From DASRVA01 sp050732935 (lineage in GTDB: Bacteria > Gemmatimonadota > Gemmatimonadetes > JACCXV01 > JAHWKZ01): a DNA stretch of 15,070 nt. Location of the stretch: the NCBI GenBank assembly GCA_050732935.1, contig JBOHRW010000052.1:1-15070 (forward strand). The letters run 5' to 3'. This document shows positions 1 to 6,514 of the stretch, piece by piece. Numbering within the stretch: the first letter of the stretch is position 1; every line of letters begins with the position of its first letter. Under the pieces are notes generated by a model that had not been told where the DNA came from, did not search any database, and saw nothing but the letters and a program-made list of their open reading frames with translations. The position numbers were made by a program, and so were the translations under genes.

Positions 1-2
1 TC

Positions 3-209
3 CAGGGGGTGGCCAAGCTCCCCGTCCGCATCAAGTGCGCGCTCCTCGGCTGGAACGCGCTGGACGAGGCCATCCGGGCCTACCGCAAGTCGGACAAGGG
101 GCTCATGGGCGAGCGGCTCGAGTTCGAGGACATGACGGCCGACGTCCCAGAGGCCGCGCCTCCGCTCGGCTTCGATCCCGCCACGCACAAGGAAGAGCTC
201 CCCGGCTGA
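3..209 (+). CDS. sufU: SufU-like Fe-S cluster scaffold/sulfur-transfer protein, 3' end only
   Basis: Partial gene: the frame is open to the left edge, so the true start lies outside the window. A GTG at 9 is in frame but is an internal valine. The visible residues contain PVRIKCALLGWNALDEAI, which matches the C-terminal signature of SufU/NifU-like scaffolds. There the cysteine in R(I/V)KCA is the third of the three conserved metal-binding cysteines (known for the family). SufU accepts sulfur from SufS and supports Fe-S cluster assembly in the cytoplasm. After this motif come roughly 50 further residues, longer than the usual SufU tail and acidic/proline-rich, ending at TGA 207-209. Other suf genes would be expected upstream, outside the window. 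The identification rests on one motif but that motif is distinctive. Confidence 0.82.
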   Translation, partial: QGVAKLPVRIKCALLGWNALDEAIRAYRKSDKGLMGERLEFEDMTADVPEAAPPLGFDPATHKEELPG

Positions 210-235
210 GATCTCTCCCCGGGGCGGCTCGCGGG

Positions 236-265
236 TTTACGGGCTCGTCGGGCGCGCGGTACACT
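236..265 (+). promoter_or_regulatory. Candidate promoter giving a leaderless mRNA
   Basis: A -35-like TTTACG (236-241), an 18-base spacer and a -10-like TACACT (260-265) precede the ATG at 272. The normal initiation distance from this -10 falls on the A of the ATG, and no Shine-Dalgarno sequence is present before it. I infer a leaderless transcript for the lipoprotein gene. This is a sequence-only prediction. Confidence 0.45.
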
Positions 266-271
266 GTCACG

Positions 272-1270
272 ATGAAAAGCGCCCGGTTCCGTGACGTCGG
301 GTCCGCCCTCGGCATCGGGCTCGTCATCGCCTGCGGCGGGAGCACCGGGCCGGACCCCGTCCTCGAGCTCGTGTCGCTGACCCCCGCCGATGGCAGCCAA
401 GGCATCGCGCCCGACGCCGACCTTCGCGCCGTCTTCACCCGGCCCGTAGATCCCCAGAGCGTATCGGCCAGCACCTTTCAGGTCTCCCGGATCGACGGCG
501 GAGCTTCCCCGCGCCCCGTGCCGGGAACCTTCTCCTTTTCGGACGAAGGTCGGGCGGTGGAGTTCATCCCCACAGGGGGTCTGGCCAACAACGGCCAGTA
601 TCGGGTCGCCATCGGCACCGCCGTGCGCGACCTGGACGGATCGCGCCTTTCGGCCGCCGCCGAAGCCTCCTTCCGGACCGCCGCGGTCGTTGCGGTCGCG
701 AGCGATCCCGGTGGCGACACGTTCGGGGGCGGGGATTCGCCCGGGCTCGTCCTCCCCGACCTGCTGTCGCTGTCGGTCTCGCAGGAGCCCGCCGAGCTCG
801 TCATCGTCCTGACGTTCGCGGGCGACGTGGAGCCGGTTTTCGAGAGCCCGAACGCGGTCCTCGCGAGGATCAACCTCGACACCGATCAGGACCCGGCGAC
901 GGGAGCGCCGGGAGCGGTGGACTTCTTTCGCCCCCCCGGATCGGGACAGACTGGTCTCGGGGTCGAGAGGGGGCTGGTCGTGGGGGCGGCGGGCGAGGTG
1001 GGGGTCTTCGACGCCATCACGGCAGACCGCATCGGCACCCTCCAGGCCGAGCACGCCGACCGCTCCGCGACGGTGTGCTTTCCCTACGCGCTGCTGGGGG
1101 ATGACGGAAACATCAATCTCGCGTCGATCGTCGGAACCGTTGTCGAGCCGACCGACTTCGTCCCCGACGAGGGGAGCCTGATGGTCGGGGCGCCGGGGGG
1201 ACGGCTGGAGCTGACCGGGTCCGGTGCCCGCGGAAGCTCGAGCGGCTGGCTCCGCACCTGGGGACCCTGA
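272..1270 (+). CDS. Secreted lipoprotein with Ig-like (Big_5/SbsA-type) domain
   Basis: 332 residues. The start is set at ATG 272 because it opens directly into a lipoprotein signal peptide: basic MKSARFR, a short hydrophobic stretch, then VIAC with the lipid-bearing cysteine at 21. An upstream open frame reaches back to 35 but overlaps sufU and has no signal-peptide character. Residues about 33-140 form a bacterial Ig-like domain, with the hallmark opening SLTPADGSQGIAPDADLRAVF and a closing 'DLDGSRLSAAAEASFRT'. The second half (about 150-310) is a beta-rich domain containing NLDTDQDPATGA, a phrase common in secreted surface proteins of environmental bacteria. It is probably anchored in the outer or inner membrane facing outward; no catalytic motif was seen. 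It converges on the Uma2 gene, with 21 bases between stop codons. Function unknown. Confidence 0.82.
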   Translation: MKSARFRDVGSALGIGLVIACGGSTGPDPVLELVSLTPADGSQGIAPDADLRAVFTRPVDPQSVSASTFQVSRIDGGASPRPVPGTFSFSDEGRAVEFIPTGGLANNGQYRVAIGTAVRDLDGSRLSAAAEASFRTAAVVAVASDPGGDTFGGGDSPGLVLPDLLSLSVSQEPAELVIVLTFAGDVEPVFESPNAVLARINLDTDQDPATGAPGAVDFFRPPGSGQTGLGVERGLVVGAAGEVGVFDAITADRIGTLQAEHADRSATVCFPYALLGDDGNINLASIVGTVVEPTDFVPDEGSLMVGAPGGRLELTGSGARGSSSGWLRTWGP

Positions 1271-1291
1271 GCCAGGACCGGCTCCAGTGGG

Positions 1292-1864
1292 TCAGCCCTT
1301 CGGACGGAAGACCTCCGCCAAGGGCATCCGGAATCCGGGCAGCACGTCTTCCCCGTCCAGCTCGTCGCCTTCGGTGAGCAGCCGGATCCGCTTGCGCGAG
1401 CGATACGCCGTGACGCTCCGCGTCGATGGATCCATGACCCAGACGAGGCGTGACCCCGCATCGAGGTAATCCATGACCTTGGCGTGGATATCGGCCACCG
1501 TGTTCGAGGGCGAGACGACCTCGACCGCCAGGTCCGGGGCGAGCCGACCGTAGCCCGGCGGGGCGGGTGACGGAATTCGACCGCCCGCCACGAACGCCGC
1601 ATCCGGAGCGCGAACGGTGGGTGGCTCCTCGAACAGGACGAAGCCGGTCTCGGACGCCAGGACCTCGCCCAGGCCGCGCTCCTCGACAAAGCTGGTGAGC
1701 AGGTGGAGGATCCGGTTGGCGAGACGGCCGTGCTCGTAGCCGGCCGGAGGCTCCCGCACGACCTCCCCGCGCACGAGCTCGCAACGCCAGCCGTCGTCGG
1801 GCAGACGATGGAACTCCTCGATGGTGAGCAGCGTGCCTTGGGAAGCGAGTGGATCGCGCGTCAT
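1292..1864 (-). CDS. Uma2 family endonuclease (PF05685-like)
   Basis: 190 residues. The start is ATG at 1864, preceded by GAGGAG at a suitable distance; an upstream in-frame extension to 2071 is arginine-rich and unlikely to be coding. The N-terminus (LTIEEFHRLPDDGWRCELVRGEVV) and the middle match the Uma2 family: RAPDAAFV (Asp88), LAPDLAVEVVSPSN (Asp111, Glu115), then the helix with the DIHAKVMDYLDAG motif and VWVMDPSTRSVTAYR. Uma2 proteins adopt a PD-(D/E)XK restriction-nuclease fold and are very abundant in some phyla, but their biological role is poorly known. The length is normal for the family (about 180-200). It is followed, downstream on the same strand, only by the convergent lipoprotein gene. 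No partner toxin, antitoxin or methylase is adjacent. Confidence 0.9.
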   Translation of the reverse strand: MTRDPLASQGTLLTIEEFHRLPDDGWRCELVRGEVVREPPAGYEHGRLANRILHLLTSFVEERGLGEVLASETGFVLFEEPPTVRAPDAAFVAGGRIPSPAPPGYGRLAPDLAVEVVSPSNTVADIHAKVMDYLDAGSRLVWVMDPSTRSVTAYRSRKRIRLLTEGDELDGEDVLPGFRMPLAEVFRPKG

Positions 1865-2081
1865 TCCCGGGTCTCCTCGTGACAAGTGTAGGGGCCGTCG
1901 ACTTCGAATTCCACCGCGGGGGCACCGCGAAAAAGCTCCCAGCACGAACCGCGCCTCGGTCCGTCTGGACATGGAGCGACCCGAAAGGTCGTCGCCCGTG
2001 ACCGTGCCGGGCGCCACTGGCTCCGAGGAGGTCGTCGAAACTTCGACGCTCCCCAGGGGACGGAATCCCACCGGCGCTCCT

Positions 2082-2927
2082 TCATTCTCCGCTCGGCAGG
2101 ACCTCCTGCACGAACCTCTCGATGGCCCGCCAGAGACCGGGGTCGTTGTAGATGTCGTTGTGCCCGTAGTCGCGCGCCTCGTACCAGCGCTTGGGCTCGG
2201 GAGCCGCGTCGTAGAGGAGCCGACCCTCGTCTCGGGGGACCACCCGGTCCCGGTCGCCGTGAGCGATCATGATGGGCGCGTCGACCCCATCGATCCGGGA
2301 GAGCGCTTCGAAGCGGTGTTCGGGCCAGTCGAGCAGGATGTCGGGAATGGGATAGTGTGCGCGCGCGATCCGGACTGTTCCGGTGAGAGGCGCGACGAGC
2401 ACGATCGCCCCGACCGTCCTGCGCGAAGCGAGCTCGACCGCGACCGCTCCGCCCAGTGACTCCCCGAAGAGGACGACGCGATCGGGCGGGGCCCCGCGCA
2501 CGGACGTCACGTATCGCCAGGCCGCCTCGGCGTCGCGATAGAGTCCCTCCTCGTCCGGCGAACCCTCGCTGCGGCCGTACCCCCGGTAGTCGACCATCAG
2601 GACGTCGAGGCCCATGCGCGCGAGGGCGAGGCCCATGCCCGCCCGGTGGGCCAAATGGCCGGCGTTGCCGTGCAGGTAGATGGCGGCGCCGTGGCGGGTC
2701 GTGCCTTCGGCAGGAGCCGGCAGCCACCAGGCGTGGAGGCGCACCCCGTCCTGGGTGGTGAGGAAGACGGTCTCCGCCCGCGGCAGGCCCCAACCCGCGG
2801 GGTCGGCCTCGTTCTCCTCGAGCCGCTGGGGATAGTAGACGAACCGTTGGACGATGCGCGGGACGACCAGCTTGAGCGCCACGACGAGAATGGCGACGGT
2901 GAGGAGAAGGAAGAGAAGGAGCCGCGT
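2082..2927 (-). CDS. Alpha/beta hydrolase, Bem46/ABHD13-like, membrane-anchored
   Basis: 281 residues if translation starts at ACG 2927-2925, the codon I favour. It gives MRLLLFLLLTVAILVVAL, a natural N-terminal membrane anchor, and lies 7 bases after a GAGG (2938-2935). No ATG, GTG or TTG occurs in a sensible place; GTG 2882-2880 would remove most of the anchor. The catalytic machinery is complete: oxyanion motif LHGNAG (86-90), nucleophile GESLGG (Ser157), acid in HGDRDRVVP (Asp227) and DYGHNDIY (His256). The MVDYRGYGRSEG segment is typical of the Bem46/ABHD13 group of serine hydrolases, whose substrates are mostly unknown. It begins 2 bases after the stop of the broken metallopeptidase and probably shares its transcript. 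The 217 bases between this gene's stop and the Uma2 start hold nothing I can identify. Confidence 0.88.
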   Translation of the reverse strand, partial: TRLLLFLLLTVAILVVALKLVVPRIVQRFVYYPQRLEENEADPAGWGLPRAETVFLTTQDGVRLHAWWLPAPAEGTTRHGAAIYLHGNAGHLAHRAGMGLALARMGLDVLMVDYRGYGRSEGSPDEEGLYRDAEAAWRYVTSVRGAPPDRVVLFGESLGGAVAVELASRRTVGAIVLVAPLTGTVRIARAHYPIPDILLDWPEHRFEALSRIDGVDAPIMIAHGDRDRVVPRDEGRLLYDAAPEPKRWYEARDYGHNDIYNDPGLWRAIERFVQEVLPSGE

Positions 2928-2929
2928 CG

Positions 2930-3769
2930 CTAGGCCTCGGTTCCGAAGGTGTCGCAGGCGTCCGGGTCGCCCGTCCGCAGACCCGTCCGGAGCCACCGCT
3001 GACGCTGGGTGGAGGTGCCGTGGGTGAAGGACTCCGGGTTGACCGCGCGGCCCTGCGTCTGCTGGAGCCGGTCGTCCCCGATCGCCGCGGCCGCGGCCAG
3101 GCCTTCGTCGATATCTCCCTCTTCCAGAAAATCGCCACCCTGGTCGCGGTTCGCCCGGTGTGCCCAGACGCCCGCATAGCAGTCGGCCTGGAGCTCGAGC
3201 CGCACCGACAGCTCGTTTGGCCGCCTCAGGTCGGCGCTGCTGAAGCGAGCGCACCTCGTCGCCGGTCCCGACCACGGTCTGAACGTGGTGGCCCACCTCG
3301 TGGCCGATCACATAGGCGGCCGCGAAGTCGCCGGCCCCCCCAGCCTGGCCAGGTCGCGGAAGAAGCCGAGATCGAGATAGACCTTCTGGTCGAGCGGACA
3401 GTAGAAGGGGCCGGTGGCGAGGAGCTCGTGCCGCAAGCCGAGCGGACCATGTCGGTGAAGAGCACGAGCGTAGGGGCAGGATAGGTGACGCCGTTCTCGG
3501 AGAAGATCGCTCCCCACGCGTCCTCCGTCGTCGCCAGGATCGCCGAGACGAACTGGGCCGCCTCGTCCTCGGCCGCGGGCGCGGGAGCGGTCCGGCTCTC
3601 GGGAGCCTGGGAAGTCGTCTGGAGAAGCGCGAGCGGGTCTCCGCCCAGGCACCAGACGACCAGCAGGAGGATCAGAAAGCCCATCCCCCCGCCGACGGCG
3701 ATGCCGGGTCTCATCCCCCCGCCGATCCTCGACGTTCGTGCTGCGGCGTCCAGATCTCCATCGCACCAT
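2930..3769 (-). pseudogene. ypfJ: YpfJ-type neutral zinc metallopeptidase, broken by four frameshifts
   Basis: Pieces of one protein (PF04228-like, KPN_02809/YpfJ family) lie in order across three frames. From 3769: MVRWRSGRRSTNVEDRR, the typical start. Then MRPGIAVGGGMGF plus a membrane segment, through DMVRSACG. Then TGPFYCPLDQKVYLDLGFF, then GHEVGHHVQ (the HExxH zinc site), then LELQADCYAGVW through to the stop TAG 2932-2930. Four single-base changes would restore about 279 residues, a normal family length: one G too many in the run at 3715-3720, one base missing near 3412-3425, one missing from the seven-base run at 3335-3341, and one extra in the run at 3216-3218. These sum to zero net shift. 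The amino-acid motifs are otherwise well kept, so the breaks are either very recent or sequencing/assembly errors. Members are predicted extracytoplasmic membrane-anchored peptidases. Confidence 0.85.
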
Positions 3770-3843
3770 GGCGCATCACCTATGGAAGGAATCCGCGACC
3801 GGGCTGCACGGCGGGACCGGCGTCCCCTCGACCTTTCGTGTCC

Positions 3844-3872
3844 ATTCTACCTCCGGGGCGGGAGCGTGTCAG
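3844..3872 (-). promoter_or_regulatory. Sigma70-like promoter for the metallopeptidase/hydrolase pair
   Basis: Reading the minus strand, CTGACA (3872-3867) and TAGAAT (3849-3844) are separated by 17 bases; each differs from consensus at one position. Transcription would begin near 3837, about 67 bases before the metallopeptidase start. It is back-to-back with the plus-strand receptor promoter. Its intact state fits continued expression of the hydrolase. Confidence 0.5.
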
Positions 3873-3895
3873 CGGTCTGCGTGGCGGCCGATTTC

Positions 3896-3920
3896 AAAAC
3901 GGACTTGACAGGTCCGTTTT
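3896..3920 (+). repeat. Perfect 9-base inverted repeat enclosing the -35 element
   Basis: AAAACGGAC (3896-3904) is matched exactly by GTCCGTTTT (3912-3920), with the seven-base centre TTGACAG holding the -35 hexamer. The gene layout here is divergent, so a transcription terminator is not needed from either side. This favours an operator for a repressor or other regulator, although a T-rich right arm makes a terminator-like hairpin possible. Confidence 0.5.
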
Positions 3921-3932
3921 TACGGGTATTCT
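3905..3932 (+). promoter_or_regulatory. Strong sigma70-like promoter of the metal-uptake gene run
   Basis: TTGACA (3905-3910, perfect -35) and TATTCT (3927-3932, -10) are separated by 16 bases. The initiation point would fall at about 3939-3942, inside the 7-1-7 palindrome, about 55 bases before the FecA-like receptor start. Local AT content is far higher than in the surrounding DNA. Confidence 0.65.
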
Positions 3933-3935
3933 GTT

Positions 3936-3950
3936 TGAGACTGAGTCTCA
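3936..3950 (+). promoter_or_regulatory. Fur-box-like 7-1-7 palindromic operator
   Basis: TGAGACTGAGTCTCA is a perfect palindrome of 7+1+7 bases. Fur-family sites have exactly this geometry and often begin TGA and end TCA (known for the family). It covers the predicted transcription start, four bases after the -10, where a bound repressor would block initiation. A neighbouring TonB-dependent receptor supports iron (Fur) control; Zur or Mur control is possible, as is an unrelated dimeric repressor. Confidence 0.55.
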
Positions 3951-3996
3951 TCTACATCGGAATCGTTACTGAAATCTGGGAAATGGAGATGCTTGG

Positions 3997-6456
3997 ATGA
4001 CTCGTAGGGCGATCGTGGTCAGCGCGTTGTGGATGGTCTTTCTCGCCAGTGGATCGGTCTCCGCGCTGGCGCAGGAAAGTGGCACGATCCGCGGCCGGGT
4101 GACGGTGGAGGGCGACGGCGATCCGATCGGGGGCGCTGCCGTGCGACTCGTCGAGCTCGACCTCGAGACGACGACCGACGCCGAGGGTCGGTTCACGTTC
4201 CGCGACGTCCGGACCGGAACCTACACGCTCGAGGTGGAGGCGCTCGGCCGCTCGGCGGCGCGGAGGTCGGTCGCGGTCGGTGACGAGGCGATCGTCGTCG
4301 CCCTGCCCGTACGGGCGATCCAGGCGCCGCCGATCGCCGTCCTCCTCGAGCGCTTCCGGGTCGTCGGCGACCCGACCGATCTCGCGGCGATTCCGGGGTC
4401 CGCGCACCTCATCGGCCCCCAAGATCTCGAGAAGCAGAAGCTTCTGTACGACGACGTCAACAAGATCCTGCGACAGGTCCCGGGGATCAATATCCAAGAA
4501 GAGGACGGCTACGGCCTGCGGCCGAACGTGGGAATTCGCGGCACCGGATCGGAGCGTAGCTCGAAGATTACGCTGATGGAGGACGGCGTACTGATCGCAC
4601 CCGCGCCGTACGCGGCTCCGGCGGCCTACTACTTCCCGGTCGCCGGCCGGATGGAAGCGATCGAAGTACGCAAGGGATCCAGCCAGATCAAGTACGGACC
4701 GCACACGATAGGCGGGGCCCTCAACCTGGTCTCGAGCTCCGTTCCGGAGGACCTGTCGTGGCTCGCGGACATAGAAGGGGGCGAGGACGCCTCCGGGAAG
4801 CTCCGGGCGAGAGCGGGCGATTCCTACCGCCACTTCGGCTGGGTCGCCGAGACGTACCAGATCCTGACGGATGGCTTCAAGCGGCTCGATGGTGGCGGGG
4901 AAACGGGATTCGAGATCGCGGACTATCTGCTGAAGCTGCGAGTCAATACCGATGCCGACGCCGCCGTTCCCCAGGCGCTGGAGCTGAAGCTCCAGTACTA
5001 CGACGAGACCTCGGATGAGACGTACCTGGGCCTCACCGAGCAGGACTTCCGGACGAGCCCGCTGCGGCGCTACGCGGCCTCCCAGGCGGACGTCATGCGG
5101 GCCGAGCACAGCCAGATCCAGCTCAGTCATCGCGTTCAGCTGGCGCCGGCGTTGGACATCTCCACCGTCCTCTACCGCAACGACTTCGATCGCAACTGGT
5201 ACAAACTGGGATCGGTGGGCGGCGAAGGAATCGCCGACATCCTGGATGACCCGACGGTCTTCCCCGAGCTGATGACGGTCATCCTTGGCGCGACCAGCGA
5301 ACCCGGCGCCCTCGAGGTGACCGCCGGCATCCGCGAGTACTACTCGCAAGGGATTCAATCGATCGTGGGGCTCGACATCGGTACGACCGTCCGCAACGAG
5401 ATCGAGATCGGCCTCCGCTACCACGAGGACGAGGAGGACCGCTTCCAGCACGAGGACCTCTTTCAGATGGTCGACGGGAGCATGGAGCTGACCGAGGCCG
5501 GGGCTCCGGGCAGCCAGTCGAACCGGGTGAGCAACGCACGGGCCTGGGCGCTGTTCGCTCAGGACCAGGTACGCTACGGCCGTTGGACGATTGTGCCGGG
5601 GCTGCGGTACGAGACGATCGACTTCACCCGCACCGACTACGCCACCGACGACCCCGGCCGGATGGCGCCCACGGGTGTCCGCGGGAGCGGCATCGACGCC
5701 CTGATCCCCGGCCTCGGGGTGAGCTTCGAGGCGGGCGTCGGCCTCCACCTGTTCGGGGGGGTTCACAAGGGGTTCGGCCCGCCCGGCCCCAGCGCCGACG
5801 ACGAGACCGAGCCGGAGAAGAGCCTCAACTACGAGCTGGGCGCGCGCCTCCAGCGACGATCGTTGAGCGCGCAGGCCGTCGCGTTCTTCAACGACTACCG
5901 GAACACCCTCGGCCGGCAGACCCTGGCGACCGGTGACCCGACCGGCGCGGGAGAGCTGTTCAACGGCGGGGAGGTCGAGGTGAGCGGTCTCGAGCTGTCG
6001 CTGGACTACGATCTGGCGGAGCCGATCCCTCTCGGTGTCGGCCTGCCGGTGCGCCTCGCGTACACCTACACGAGCTCCGAGTTCGGGACCAGCTTCGAGA
6101 GCGAGTTCGGGCCGTGGGGAAGCGTGGAGGCCGGCGACGAGCTGCCCTACCTGCCGGCCCACCAGCTCTACCTCGGCGTCGGGATGGAGGCCGGCCCCTG
6201 GGCCCTGCGCCTGGCGGCGAACCACGTGGACGAGATGCGCACCGAGGCCGGGAGCGGGCCGATCCCCGCCGGCCGCGGGACGGATGCCTTCACGGTGTGG
6301 AACGCCAGCGGGGAATACCGGATCATGGCCGGAAGCACGCTGTTCGTGGGCATCCAGAACCTGACTGACGAGGTCTACGTCGCGGCACGCCGGCCGGCGG
6401 GCGCGCGCCCCGGCCTGCCGCGGACCCTGCTGGCGGGGATCCGTGTCAGCCGCTGA
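3997..6456 (+). CDS. TonB-dependent outer-membrane receptor, FecA-like, with carboxypeptidase-regulatory-like N-terminal domain
   Basis: 819 residues, ATG preceded by GGAGA (3985-3989). The signal peptide ends ALA-Q (cleavage after about 25). Residues about 28-105 are a CarboxypepD_reg-like beta sandwich (GTIRGRVTVEGDGDPIGGA, TDAEGRFTFRDVRTGTYTLEV), common in receptors of Bacteroidota- and Acidobacteriota-like bacteria. The plug (about 115-245) includes RQVPGINIQEEDGYGLRPN, GIRGTGSERSSKITLMEDGV, a PAPYAAPAAYYFP loop, and RKGSSQIKYGPHTIGGALNLV. This arrangement is like FecA, the ferric-citrate receptor. A 22-strand barrel would occupy the remainder, with AxxN and LTDEVYVAARR near the end. The final residue is Arg rather than the usual aromatic. 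Expected to import a ferric siderophore or a similar metal chelate using TonB; the ligand cannot be read from sequence. First gene after the Fur-like operator. Confidence 0.9.
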   Translation: MTRRAIVVSALWMVFLASGSVSALAQESGTIRGRVTVEGDGDPIGGAAVRLVELDLETTTDAEGRFTFRDVRTGTYTLEVEALGRSAARRSVAVGDEAIVVALPVRAIQAPPIAVLLERFRVVGDPTDLAAIPGSAHLIGPQDLEKQKLLYDDVNKILRQVPGINIQEEDGYGLRPNVGIRGTGSERSSKITLMEDGVLIAPAPYAAPAAYYFPVAGRMEAIEVRKGSSQIKYGPHTIGGALNLVSSSVPEDLSWLADIEGGEDASGKLRARAGDSYRHFGWVAETYQILTDGFKRLDGGGETGFEIADYLLKLRVNTDADAAVPQALELKLQYYDETSDETYLGLTEQDFRTSPLRRYAASQADVMRAEHSQIQLSHRVQLAPALDISTVLYRNDFDRNWYKLGSVGGEGIADILDDPTVFPELMTVILGATSEPGALEVTAGIREYYSQGIQSIVGLDIGTTVRNEIEIGLRYHEDEEDRFQHEDLFQMVDGSMELTEAGAPGSQSNRVSNARAWALFAQDQVRYGRWTIVPGLRYETIDFTRTDYATDDPGRMAPTGVRGSGIDALIPGLGVSFEAGVGLHLFGGVHKGFGPPGPSADDETEPEKSLNYELGARLQRRSLSAQAVAFFNDYRNTLGRQTLATGDPTGAGELFNGGEVEVSGLELSLDYDLAEPIPLGVGLPVRLAYTYTSSEFGTSFESEFGPWGSVEAGDELPYLPAHQLYLGVGMEAGPWALRLAANHVDEMRTEAGSGPIPAGRGTDAFTVWNASGEYRIMAGSTLFVGIQNLTDEVYVAARRPAGARPGLPRTLLAGIRVSR

Positions 6457-6471
6457 CGGATTCGTTCGACG

Positions 6472-6514
6472 ATGAAGATGATCTTCCCAGGCTGAGCGAA
6501 AAGGAGATCTTCGT
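6472..6514 (+). promoter_or_regulatory. Possible hairpin over the start of the second receptor gene
   Basis: The gap between the receptor genes contains ATGAAGAT (6472-6479), which can pair with ATCTTCGT (6507-6514; one G-U pair). The right arm covers the spacer after the Shine-Dalgarno AAGGAG (6501-6506) and the first two bases of the GTG start. GAAGATGATCTTC (6474-6486) is itself palindromic. A modest translational-control element is conceivable; chance is also plausible. Confidence 0.25.

Noticed and set aside
80..1054. Minus-strand open frame of 324 codons
   Set aside because: Antisense to the SufU tail and lipoprotein, with low-complexity Arg/Gly-rich sequence.
2930..3769. Programmed frameshifting as an explanation for the split metallopeptidase
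   Set aside because: Four shifts in both directions in one gene, without slippery-site-plus-structure signals, is far more likely error or decay.
3952..6225. Minus-strand open frame of 757 codons
   Set aside because: It lies antisense to the FecA-like receptor and has a biased, repetitive composition typical of the reverse frame of GC-rich genes; no domain motifs.
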